Source of the DNA: Solibacillus sp. FSL H8-0523
Lineage (GTDB): Bacteria > Bacillota > Bacilli > Bacillales_A > Planococcaceae
Assembly (NCBI RefSeq): GCF_038051985.1
Contig: NZ_CP150291.1
Location: 2,232,001-2,296,000, forward strand
Length of the DNA stretch: 64,000 nucleotides
Direction: 5' to 3'
Of the stretch, positions 55,053-63,149 are shown piece after piece. Both the position numbers and the translations under genes were made by a program. Each line of letters begins with the position of its first letter. Position 1 is the first letter of the stretch. The notes under the pieces are model-generated. The model ran no database searches and was not told the DNA's origin. It saw nothing but the letters and a program-made list of their open reading frames with translations.

Positions 55053-56036
55053 TTACTCATACTCTTTTTCAATCGTCTTTGTTGAACGAACCGTATCAAT
55101 TGGGCGTACAACACTTTCGATATAGTCACGTTTTGGCTCTAAAAACGGAGGTAATGATAAAATTTCTCCGACTGTATCGTACGGCTCATCTCCCAAGAAA
55201 CCAGGACCATCTGTTGCCCATTCGAATAAAATCCCTGGTGCTACGCGGGCATATAGTGACTCGAAGAAGAAGCGGTCCACATAACCTGACGTACCAAAGC
55301 CAAAGCTCTCCATACGCTCAATCCATTCGTGTAATACGGCAGTATCCTCCACGCGGAAGGCAGCGTGATGAACTGTACCAAAGCCTTGGCGACCCGGTGC
55401 TAGTTCTGTGTTATGTTCAACAATGACAGAAGCACCGTTTCCACCTTCCCCCACTTCGAATAAGTGTAAGTTCCCTTCTGCTGCGACTTCACGCATGACC
55501 ATTACTTTTTCTAACATTTCTTTAAAATAATCGAATCGAGCAATGCGAATGTGTACCGGTCCTAAGCCTGTGATTGCAAACTCTAGTGGAATCGGCCCTT
55601 TTTGCCAAGGCGTGCCTGATGCAATGCCTTCGTTGTTTTCATCCGAAATCAGCATATATTGTTGATCATCAAAGTCTACAAATGACAAGGTTTGCTTTCC
55701 AAATAATGTTTGAATACCTTCATGCTCAACATGCAAACGATCAAAACGTTTCACCCAGTAGTCTAGTGCTTCATCTGTTGGAACTCGGAAAGCCGTTTTG
55801 TGAATTTCATCTGTTCCGTGAACGCCCTTTTGAATGCCTGGGAAATCAAAGAAGGTCATGTCTGTACCGGCAGAGCCTTTATCGTCTGCGAAAAATAAAT
55901 GATACGTTTGAATGTCATCTTGGTTTACTGTTTTTTTCACGAGACGCATCCCTAATACATACGTGAAAAACTCGTAATTTTTTTCGGCACTGCTTGTAAT
56001 TGCTGTTACGTGGTGAATTCCTTTAATGTGGTTCAT
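55053..56036 (-). CDS. mhqO: MhqO-type ring-cleaving dioxygenase
   Basis: Extradiol dioxygenase of the vicinal-oxygen-chelate fold, two glyoxalase-like modules in 327 residues. IKGIHHVTAITSSAEKNYEF, PWQKGPIPLEFAITGLGPVH and FGTVHHAAFRVED are family landmarks, and the His/Glu residues in them are the likely Fe2+ ligands. It opens the ring of quinone-type electrophiles. The ATG at 56036 has GGAGG 8 nt upstream; the longer frame to 56051 starts within that site. An MhqR box lies 20 bp upstream. Confidence 0.92.
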   Translation of the reverse strand: MNHIKGIHHVTAITSSAEKNYEFFTYVLGMRLVKKTVNQDDIQTYHLFFADDKGSAGTDMTFFDFPGIQKGVHGTDEIHKTAFRVPTDEALDYWVKRFDRLHVEHEGIQTLFGKQTLSFVDFDDQQYMLISDENNEGIASGTPWQKGPIPLEFAITGLGPVHIRIARFDYFKEMLEKVMVMREVAAEGNLHLFEVGEGGNGASVIVEHNTELAPGRQGFGTVHHAAFRVEDTAVLHEWIERMESFGFGTSGYVDRFFFESLYARVAPGILFEWATDGPGFLGDEPYDTVGEILSLPPFLEPKRDYIESVVRPIDTVRSTKTIEKEYE

Positions 56037-56054
56037 AATTGTTTCCTCCATTTT

Positions 56055-56072
56055 TTCTCGATTTCGAGATAT
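56055..56072. promoter_or_regulatory. MhqR operator before mhqO
   Basis: TCTCGA-TT-TCGAGA inverted repeat (56056-56069) within TTCTCGATTTCGAGATA. It matches the TATCTCGAAATCGAGATA-type box of Bacillus MhqR. Confidence 0.75.
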
Positions 56073-56086
56073 TAGTGTAAAAAAAT

Positions 56087-56521
56087 TTATAAGGTCGCTG
56101 CGTGATGCCCGACTCGTTTTAAAAGCTCCGTTAACGTTTGAATCTCTTGTTCAGACAAAACATCAAAGATTTCTGCAATTTTTTGTTCATGTGCTGGGAA
56201 AATTTCTTCAATTTGTTGTTTGCCTAAATCGGATAATGCTGCATAGGTGACTCGGCGATCACTCGCACATGATTTACGCGATACAAAGCCCTTCTGCTCC
56301 AGCTTATCGACGACATACGTAATACTACTACTTGCGATTAAAACTTTTTTTCCGATCATCTGAATCGGTTGCTCGCCCTTATGATAGAGCAACTCTAACA
56401 CGGCAAATTCCGTTAAATTTAAATTACTTGTTAACACTTGCTTGCGCGTGGCCTCTTGAGCTGCATTTGTGGCTCGGTGTAATACAGTAAATGCCTTTAG
56501 TTCCGCTTCATAGCTACTCAT
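56087..56521 (-). CDS. mhqR: MarR-family repressor MhqR
   Basis: 144-residue MarR regulator. The winged helix lies at about residues 30-100 (LNLTEFAVLELLYHKGEQP, SSITYVVDKLEQKGFVSR and SDRRVTYAALSDLG). Bacillus MhqR represses quinone-resistance genes, and order and sequence here (mhqR-mhqO-mhqD) support the same role. ATG at 56521 has GTGGG 7 nt upstream and is preferred to 56527. One operator lies before this gene and one before mhqO, so it should repress itself and the operon. Few cysteines are seen, so the mechanism of quinone sensing is not obvious. Confidence 0.9.
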   Translation of the reverse strand: MSSYEAELKAFTVLHRATNAAQEATRKQVLTSNLNLTEFAVLELLYHKGEQPIQMIGKKVLIASSSITYVVDKLEQKGFVSRKSCASDRRVTYAALSDLGKQQIEEIFPAHEQKIAEIFDVLSEQEIQTLTELLKRVGHHAATL

Positions 56522-56555
56522 ATGCATCCCACTTTCAAATTATTTCGATTTCATT

Positions 56556-56573
56556 TATCTTTAATTCGAGATA
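56556..56573. promoter_or_regulatory. MhqR operator before mhqR
   Basis: TATCT and AGATA outer arms with TTCGAGATA on the right half; an imperfect copy of the box before mhqO, 35 bp before the mhqR start. Confidence 0.6.
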
Positions 56574-56626
56574 AATATATCATGGATTTTTTCGCATGTC
56601 AACAATTGAAGTAGAATCCATTAACA

Positions 56627-56802
56627 AGAACAAAAGCGCTAAAGCGCCCGTTTAGCTGCGACAAGCGTTGGAGGAAGGCTCCTAGCGTGCTTGCCACGCG
56701 TAGAGACTTTCGAAACGCCTCGAGCAGCTGGCGCTTTAGCCTAGACGTAGATGAAAACTTTATGAAAAGTTATCCACACTGCGATAATCTATAATTTCCT
56801 TA
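56627..56802. repeat. Dispersed repeat family A, copy 2
   Basis: Second copy of the 1179-1346 repeat. Perfect arms GCTAAAGCGCC (56638-56648) and GGCGCTTTAGC (56730-56740) form its main stem. Ends at ATAATTTCCTTA, 3 bp from the terminator A/T run of the methyltransferase gene. Confidence 0.75.
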
Positions 56803-56804
56803 AC

Positions 56805-56845
56805 AAAAAAACACTCCATCCAAATTCATTGTTGGATGAAGTGTT
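56805..56845 (-). terminator. Terminator of the TRM11-like methyltransferase operon
   Basis: AACACTCCATCCAA and TTGGATGAAGTGTT arms, T7 on the minus strand. Confidence 0.85.
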
Positions 56846-56849
56846 CCCG

Positions 56850-57782
56850 TTATTCGCAAATTAAAACTTGGCGTTCAAATGCGCCTTTTTTAACAATCGC
56901 TTGATCGATAATGTTTAGATTTGCATTGGCAATTTCATTATTCATTGACTCAATTGTGACAATGACAACGCGCTTCGCGATGCGTCGTGCGTTTGAGATG
57001 ATACTTTGCTGTAATTCTTTTGAGATATGTGTAAATAAATTGTACGGCATATCAATAATCGCGACATCATAGCCCTCGTTTGCCTCTTCAATTGGCCCGA
57101 TTTCCACGTTTGGCTCATATCCGAAATGACGTAAATTAATGCACGAGCCCCATACGACACGCTTATTCATATCCCGTCCTTCAATGGGAATACCCATGCT
57201 CATTGCTTCAACGAGCACCGTCCCAATTCCGCAGCAAGGATCAATGACTTTCAAGCCTTTTGGAAATGGTACGGCAATGTTAACAATGGCACGTGCGTCA
57301 CGTGTACTTAGTGCTGTTGAATACATTTCCGGCTTTTTCATATGCGTTAACCACACCGATTCACCGTGAACGAGCTCCCCTAAATAATAGACGCCCTCAT
57401 AAAACACCAGACCAAGAACTACGTCTGGCTTTGCTAAATCTGGTTCCGCGTCAATGGCCATGCCGATTGTACGCATCAAATCGTTGCGTAGCTTTCGGTC
57501 AAGCTTAGGCTCAACGGCGTCATCACTATTATTTAAACAATGAATTTTAAACGTTTTATCGCCAAGCTGTAGCCCTTTTGCAAAAGCTACTAAGTCTTCA
57601 ATCGTTTCACCTTGTGCCCAAATGTCTAAGCGCTCACGCATAAATGGACTGCGGCTTGGTTCGATTTTTTGCTCACTAATTAATACATTGCCTGCCACGT
57701 CGAAGTTAAAAAATGTGCGCATCTCTAAACGTGAAAGCTCGTATTCATCTTTTTTCCAAGTAAAGCTGTATAAATGCTTCAT
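56850..57782 (-). CDS. Putative RNA methyltransferase of the TRM11/UPF0020 type
   Basis: 310 residues. The C-terminal half is a SAM-binding domain: motif I reads VIDPCCGIGTVLVEAMSMG and motif IV DMPYN, the N6/N2-amino type seen in TRM11, TrmN and RlmKL. The N-terminal 150 residues (YSFTWKKDEYELSRLEMRTF) may be a THUMP-like RNA-binding region, but this is weak. Substrate is probably a guanosine or adenosine in tRNA or rRNA; not certain. Its start is 1 bp after the stop of the upstream 149-residue gene, so translation is coupled. Confidence 0.8.
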   Translation of the reverse strand: MKHLYSFTWKKDEYELSRLEMRTFFNFDVAGNVLISEQKIEPSRSPFMRERLDIWAQGETIEDLVAFAKGLQLGDKTFKIHCLNNSDDAVEPKLDRKLRNDLMRTIGMAIDAEPDLAKPDVVLGLVFYEGVYYLGELVHGESVWLTHMKKPEMYSTALSTRDARAIVNIAVPFPKGLKVIDPCCGIGTVLVEAMSMGIPIEGRDMNKRVVWGSCINLRHFGYEPNVEIGPIEEANEGYDVAIIDMPYNLFTHISKELQQSIISNARRIAKRVVIVTIESMNNEIANANLNIIDQAIVKKGAFERQVLICE

Positions 57783-57783
57783 C

Positions 57784-58233
57784 TTATGCGTTTACAGCTT
57801 CTAATAACTGCGCGACAAAGTTATAAAGTAATTCACATACGGCTTCAATAGACATGTCTTCACTAAAACCTTCAATGCAATCAACTGCGACGTTTAATTC
57901 CCATAAGCCTTCTTGGCCAGAGAATGCCGCGCTACTGCTACCTAAAGCTGATTTCACATTAGCTTTTAAATACTTACGAATCGTTTCGCTATGTTTTTTT
58001 TGTAAGCGTAAACCAAATAAAGCCGTGTACAGATTAAACGCATCGTCAAATTCTAATGCAACTGCGTCAATTTTAATATCAAGGAATTGTGTAGATTCTG
58101 CATAGATGAACTCCCCTTGATTTTCTTTTAAATACGAGATTGGCGTCGCTGCAAATGCTAGGCCTTCTGCTGTAATTGTATCTTCTGTTTCTTTACTGCA
58201 GCGTTCTAAAACTTCTAATTGTAACTTTACCAT
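57784..58233 (-). CDS. Hypothetical protein coupled to the methyltransferase
   Basis: 149-residue acidic cytosolic protein beginning MVKLQLEVLERCSKETEDT. I recognise no family. Secondary structure looks mixed, with a helical C-terminus (EAVCELLYNFVAQLLEAV) and a conserved-looking IKIDAVALEFDDAFNLY. It is transcribed with, and translationally coupled to, the RNA-methyltransferase-like gene (1-bp gap), which suggests a partner or a shared RNA-related job; inference only. AAAGGAAT lies 9-10 nt before the ATG. Confidence 0.72.
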   Translation of the reverse strand: MVKLQLEVLERCSKETEDTITAEGLAFAATPISYLKENQGEFIYAESTQFLDIKIDAVALEFDDAFNLYTALFGLRLQKKHSETIRKYLKANVKSALGSSSAAFSGQEGLWELNVAVDCIEGFSEDMSIEAVCELLYNFVAQLLEAVNA

Positions 58234-58499
58234 GTTTTCGATTCCTTTCAGGTTGTGAAACGTGTTTTTACATTTACGTTCTTATCCACTCTAAATTTAT
58301 CTTATTAAGTATACACGACAATTCATTTTGGTGCATTAGAAAGACAAATGGTAAAACAGATTTTTCCACAAGTACTTATTTCCCTATTTTTTGAAATCCG
58401 CTTTTCTAGCAATAAGTAATTTTTACTAATAATGGTAGCTTGTTCTATTAAATTAATTTATAATATTTTCATATTATCTAAATGGAGTGTGAGATTTTG

Positions 58500-60242
58500 A
58501 TGCCTAGTAACAATAAATATTCAGATTATTTCACTACTGCCGACAATTCTGATATTAAATCCAACGAACGCTTTAAAGAAAAGCTTGATTTTTTAGCGTT
58601 AACACGAGAACGACGAGAATCTGTCAGTATTTTAAAAGATATTTATTTAGAAAACCGAGATTATATTTTAAACAGTTTTTATGATCGTCTTTTACAAACC
58701 GAAAAATTTAATACAATTATTAATACCCATTCAACGGTTGAACGCTTAAAAGTGACATTCGATAAGCATTTCCTGAGTTTGTTCAATGACGAACTCGATA
58801 TTGATTATGTTTTCAAACGTCGTCAAATTGCTTATACCCATGCGCGAATTGGCGTCTTACCGAACTGGATGATTGCAGCATATACACTCATCAATCAATT
58901 AATTCGACCTGCGATTGTGAAAAAGCTGTACAAAAAGCAAAGCCAAATGACGGAAGTCTTGCTTGCGTACGAAAGCTTAGTAACGATTGATCAGCAAATT
59001 ATCGTAGAAACGTATATTGAGATTCAAGCAAACTCAGTGGTAACAGGGCTTGGCGATATTATTTCCTATAATACAAAGCTTGAGTCCATTAAAGAACTTG
59101 TACAATTTCAGCGCAATCAAAGTAAGGAAATTTTAGAAACCGAACAAGAGATGCAACAATTAAATGTCAGCATTGATCAAATCGTTTCAACTGTTAATGA
59201 TGTCAATGAGCAAACGAGTTCACAAATCGCTAAAATGTCTGAGCATTTATCGAAGCTTCAACAAGTTTCGGAAATTTTACAAAACGCTGATGAGGGACAA
59301 CATGCCATTACACTTGAAATTGAGCAGCTTGTTAAACGCGTTAACAATGTTACGCGTCTTGCGGAAACAATTAAAGCATTCGCAGAGCAAACGAATCTAT
59401 TAGCGCTAAGTGCATCCATTGAAGCAGCGCGGGCAGGTGATGCTGGGCAAGGCTTCTCGATTGTGGCCGCCGATGTACGTCGCCTTTCAGAAGATATTAA
59501 ACAGTCGATTTCCATTATTAATTCGGATATTCAGCAACTGTTAAACATTACATTAAATATCCGTTCATTAACGACAAATTTATCAGAAGACTTACATAAA
59601 GGTGTTGGCAATACGGTTCATATTTTTGAAACTTTGCGTCATTTAAACGAGTCTTTCCTTATTCAAGGCGAGCGTCTTAATGAAATCGTAAAAAACACAA
59701 AATCACAAGCTGTGGCTGCTACTACCATTACCGAAAGCACGCGCAATGTTACGAAGAATATGGAACTGAGTCAAACAATCGTTCACGAAACAGGCTTAGC
59801 AATTTACCAGTTAAGTAAAATGATTGACCATTTCCGAACGAATACGATTGCGCATAATGCAATAATTAGTCAAGAAGACATTATCGAGCTCGCGATTACC
59901 GATCATCTACTATGGCGCTGGCGTATCTATAACCTAATGCTTGGTTTTGAAAAAATGACGGTTGATGAAGTCGAATCACCAAAGCAATCGCGTCTTGGCG
60001 AATGGTACTACGGTAAAGGAGGCTATTTACTTGGAAACGAACGCGCTTATAAGGAATTAGAGCAGCCATTCATTCACATTCATGACACTGCTAAAAAAGC
60101 GGTAGCCGCCTTCCATAACGGTGAAAAAGACTTAGCTAAAAACTATTTAGAGGACATTACTGTGAATTCGCAAATCGTTATTAATAAGCTTCGCGAATTG
60201 CAAACCATCTTGGCGAGTAAAAAGCCCGCGATTTTAAAATAG
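58500..60242 (+). CDS. Globin-coupled aerotaxis-type receptor (HemAT-like) with C-terminal CZB domain
   Basis: Cytosolic chemoreceptor of 580 residues, no membrane segment. Residues about 20-175 form a haem globin sensor with proximal His114 in YTHARIGVLPNW, as in HemAT. Residues about 230-440 are the signalling domain with [18 protein letters not shown]. Residues about 465-575 resemble the chemoreceptor zinc-binding (CZB) domain: DHLLWRW, SRLGEWYYGKG and HIHDTA. The usual Cys before L-G-x-W-Y is Ser and one His position reads Phe (PFIHIH), so the zinc site looks degraded. Bacillus HemAT (432 residues) has no CZB part. ATG at 58500 is preferred over 58482, which has no ribosome site. Confidence 0.85.
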   Translation: MPSNNKYSDYFTTADNSDIKSNERFKEKLDFLALTRERRESVSILKDIYLENRDYILNSFYDRLLQTEKFNTIINTHSTVERLKVTFDKHFLSLFNDELDIDYVFKRRQIAYTHARIGVLPNWMIAAYTLINQLIRPAIVKKLYKKQSQMTEVLLAYESLVTIDQQIIVETYIEIQANSVVTGLGDIISYNTKLESIKELVQFQRNQSKEILETEQEMQQLNVSIDQIVSTVNDVNEQTSSQIAKMSEHLSKLQQVSEILQNADEGQHAITLEIEQLVKRVNNVTRLAETIKAFAEQTNLLALSASIEAARAGDAGQGFSIVAADVRRLSEDIKQSISIINSDIQQLLNITLNIRSLTTNLSEDLHKGVGNTVHIFETLRHLNESFLIQGERLNEIVKNTKSQAVAATTITESTRNVTKNMELSQTIVHETGLAIYQLSKMIDHFRTNTIAHNAIISQEDIIELAITDHLLWRWRIYNLMLGFEKMTVDEVESPKQSRLGEWYYGKGGYLLGNERAYKELEQPFIHIHDTAKKAVAAFHNGEKDLAKNYLEDITVNSQIVINKLRELQTILASKKPAILK

Positions 60243-60302
60243 CAAAAAGAGAGATGCTACACTTACGAGTTCTCGTTTGAATCACAAATTATAAAATTAC
60301 AC

Positions 60303-60345
60303 AAAAACAGCTTCCTAAATCGGTTGATTTGGTAAGCTGTTTTTT
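60303..60345 (+). terminator. Terminator of the globin-coupled receptor gene
   Basis: AAAAACAGCTTCCTAAATC and GATTTGGTAAGCTGTTTTTT pair with small mismatches. Confidence 0.85.
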
Positions 60346-60464
60346 ACGGGTCCAAACTTTTATTTGGGAACGTTATTTTGTATAGGGATTAATTTTTTGT
60401 AATGTGTAAAGGAATCATTACCACAATTTTTCCGTTTTGCTACAGTACGGGTACAGTACGTTGA

Positions 60465-60770
60465 AATGAGTTGGTTTGAAGCTCTAGTCCGTTGTACTGC
60501 GTTACGGGGCAGGCTTTCCGGGCGGCGTGGCTCCAACTAAATGTTTCATGCCTCTTCCGGTGGCATGGAACATTGGATTTTCCGCGCACGCTTAATCGCC
60601 AAGGAGTCCGCCCCTTCACTCCGCCCAACTCTTTTCGTTGAAGCAATTTTATTAGTAGCTCTTCTTTCACTTCGCGCCACTCTCTCATAAATTTGATTAA
60701 TTCGCAAATGACATCAATCGATCAAGTAAGGGTCTATTAGAAAAAAATCCAACATTATGGTGTCGAACCT
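60465..60770 (-). repeat. Structured dispersed repeat family B, copy 4 (partial, inverted)
   Basis: Matches copy 2 in inverse orientation over TACTGCG-TTACGGGGCAGG, CTTTCCGGGCGGCGTGGCTCC, CACGCTTAATCGCCAAGGAG and AACTCTTTTCGTTGAAGC. Its hairpin has new arms, ATGTTTCATGCC (60541-60552) and GGCATGGAACAT (60562-60573), around a 9-nt loop (ACCGGAAGA on the minus strand). The right end CCAACATTATGGTG resembles the family end; the left end is diverged. Lies between convergent genes. An 82-residue frame inside is treated as non-coding. Confidence 0.75.
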
Positions 60771-60898
60771 AATTTATGTAAATCATACCACAATTGAATC
60801 CCCAGCATCTTCGTATGTTAAAGATTCCAATAAAGTTACCAAACCTGCGTTTGGGTTTCACCTTGACGTTATAACGCGCATAAGTCTGCAGGAATCCT

Positions 60899-61375
60899 TT
60901 AACCAGAATGAGATTTTTCATAAAACACGATTGTTATATTGTCGTTTATTTTCTTTGTTTCACCTGTTTTTTTATAACCTAACTTTTCATAGAGGTAACA
61001 AAGACCTTCTTCTTGCATTATGGTGTCCAACTCCCATAATTTCGCGTCATCGTATATCTGTTCTATCTCCGCAAAGACTTTTTGGGCTATGCCCTTTCCT
61101 TGATGTTCTGGCAATATAAATATAGGACTGACACGATAAGATTTATTGTCCATCTTTACAACTCTAATGCCACCAATTGTATCTTCATAATAATTGATTA
61201 AATAATAGTCTGTAAAAGGTTGGTTAAATCGAGCAATAATTCGTTCTAAGGATTCGTTGGCAGGGTTTGTATCATAATCTTGATATTTTTCTAATAATGG
61301 CATGAATGCTTTGACTTGCATTTCATGAATCGTCACTGCATCATCTATGTTTGCTTTATATAATGAAACGCCCAT
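60899..61375 (-). CDS. GNAT-family N-acetyltransferase
   Basis: 158-residue acyltransferase of the GNAT fold. The acetyl-CoA motif A reads ILPEHQGKGIAQKVFAEIE (Q-x-x-G-x-G/A), with the C-terminal YEKLGYKKTGETKKI also typical. Substrate unknown: many such small GNATs act on amino groups of metabolites or peptides. The ATG at 61375 has AAAGGAGGT 9 nt upstream, much stronger than any site for the frame extension to 61456. Monogenic; no clear terminator was found before repeat B copy 4. Confidence 0.9.
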   Translation of the reverse strand: MGVSLYKANIDDAVTIHEMQVKAFMPLLEKYQDYDTNPANESLERIIARFNQPFTDYYLINYYEDTIGGIRVVKMDNKSYRVSPIFILPEHQGKGIAQKVFAEIEQIYDDAKLWELDTIMQEEGLCYLYEKLGYKKTGETKKINDNITIVFYEKSHSG

Positions 61376-61535
61376 AAAATAGCAACCTCCTTTTTTTCCA
61401 TATCCCAGGTTGGACTTGTTATTTATTTTACTTTTGAATACATAAATACCCTGCAAAAAGTAAATTTCACAGGGTATTTGAATAGAATTTTTAATTTTAC
61501 ATTTCTAAAGAGGTACATCTAGTTGCCTCTTTTTG

Positions 61536-62999
61536 TTATGCCCGCGCTTTTAAAAGTGGCACTCTCGATTTTATAATTGATAAAAGTACAAACAAACTAA
61601 AGCTAAATAATACAGTGCCTGTGAAGACAAACCCTGGTGTTCCTACTAAATCTAGGATGCCTAATAAGGAAGATCCCGCCACAACGCCTATCGAGAAGAA
61701 CGCATAGAAATAGCCATATGCTTTCCCGCGCGTTTTTTCAGAAGTCGCTTCAATTAAGATGGAATTGATGGAAGGGAATAAAAACGCAAAGCCTACACCA
61801 TATACTGCTAAAATACCGTATAGCAACAGTGTTTCCTGCGCTAATCCAATTCCAATTTGGGCCACACCTAATAGCGTTACACCAATTAGTAGCGTCACCT
61901 GTGCATTGACATAATCAAAGATACGATTCGTTGGTAAAATGAAAATTAATACCGCCACAATGCCAAACACACTCAGAAGCGTTCCTGACATACGCGAGCC
62001 ATAACCTAAATCTTGTACATGAATCGGTAGTAAATACGCTAAAACCCCTTGTGAAAACATTAGGAAAAACGCGCCGCCATAGGATTTGATAATTCCTAGG
62101 TTCCACTTAAGCTTTTCTTTCGTGTGCTGTTCTTTCCGTTTTGGTAACGGGAATTTACGTAAAAAGATAAAGAGACCGATTAACAAAATAATCCCGTATA
62201 CCGCTACCATACTTAACACGTCTGGTACGGAAACTTTACTTGCTAAAATCCCACTGGATGCAGGTCCAACAATGGCCGCAATCCCAACAAATGACCCTGT
62301 CACTGCGCTCCCACTGCCCTGCTCGTTCGCACGACGAATATTCGCTAATAACGTAAAGGCTGCCGGTGTAATAAAGCCACTACTAAACCCGTGAATACAA
62401 CGGACAAGTAATAAAATTTCGGGGCTATCTACAAGCTGATAGCAAAGTAACGATAAGGATGATGTGATGAGGCCAAATACTAAAATCCGGAATGCTCCGA
62501 TTTTATCCGTAAACACGCCTGAAAAAATATTGCCAAATGTATTCATAAACGAATACAAGCCAACAACAATTCCGGCAATAAACGTCGTTGCCCCAACAGA
62601 CAACGCATATGTACTCATAATCGGTAACTGAACAAATAAATCAAAAAACGAAAAGAAAATAATCGCATAGACAAGCCAGTGCGTAGGAAACGGCTTGATG
62701 CGCATCCTTTTTTCCATTTTTCGTAGCTTCCGATCCAATAGGAAGTTCCCAAATGGGATAAACGCTACTAAGACGGAAAGCAAGGACCAGCTAACATTCC
62801 ATTGAATACGAAGCTGAACAAGAATAATCGCAATGACATAAAGCACGAAAATTCCACCATGCAGGCTGCCGTTCACTGTTACGAATAGCGGTAAATCGGC
62901 AAAATATTTTAAAGGCATTGAAATAAATAGTAACGTAATAAGTGAGAGTCCATCGAGTGTTCCCATTATGCGTAAAAACCGTAGTGGATGAATCTTCAT
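61536..62999 (-). CDS. DUF3817-MFS fusion transporter
   Basis: 487 residues in two parts. Residues 1-98 match DUF3817, a small three-helix membrane family usually found as separate proteins: LRIMGTLDGLSLITLLFISM, PLKYFADLP and NGSLHGGIFVLYVIAI. Residues about 105-485 form a 12-helix major facilitator domain with YSFMNTFGNIFSGVFTDKIG (motif A position) and RCIHGFSSGFITPAAFTLLA. Substrate unknown; the closest style is YfkF/YttB-type MFS efflux. TGCAGGAGGAAAAA precedes the ATG. The one-frame join is clean, with no frameshift sign, so a true fusion is indicated. Confidence 0.85.
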   Translation of the reverse strand: MKIHPLRFLRIMGTLDGLSLITLLFISMPLKYFADLPLFVTVNGSLHGGIFVLYVIAIILVQLRIQWNVSWSLLSVLVAFIPFGNFLLDRKLRKMEKRMRIKPFPTHWLVYAIIFFSFFDLFVQLPIMSTYALSVGATTFIAGIVVGLYSFMNTFGNIFSGVFTDKIGAFRILVFGLITSSLSLLCYQLVDSPEILLLVRCIHGFSSGFITPAAFTLLANIRRANEQGSGSAVTGSFVGIAAIVGPASSGILASKVSVPDVLSMVAVYGIILLIGLFIFLRKFPLPKRKEQHTKEKLKWNLGIIKSYGGAFFLMFSQGVLAYLLPIHVQDLGYGSRMSGTLLSVFGIVAVLIFILPTNRIFDYVNAQVTLLIGVTLLGVAQIGIGLAQETLLLYGILAVYGVGFAFLFPSINSILIEATSEKTRGKAYGYFYAFFSIGVVAGSSLLGILDLVGTPGFVFTGTVLFSFSLFVLLSIIKSRVPLLKARA

Positions 63000-63100
63000 T
63001 TTTTCCTCCTGCTGCGAAAAATCCTCTTTATTATATCATGCCATTTTACTAGTTCTCTACTTGAATGATAAGTATTCTCAAAATATTTGTCTAATATTAC

Positions 63101-63149
63101 AAAAAATGAGCACAATATGCATTTTTCTGCATTGTGCTCATGATTTTTT
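63101..63149 (-). terminator. Terminator of dinB
   Basis: ATGAGCACAAT and ATTGTGCTCAT arms flanked by A6 and T6. It overlaps the last codons of dinB. Confidence 0.85.

Noticed and set aside
60440-60688. 82-codon frame on the minus strand
   Set aside because: Falls inside repeat B copy 4, where the sequence is constrained by hairpins; the frame is not kept in the other copies.
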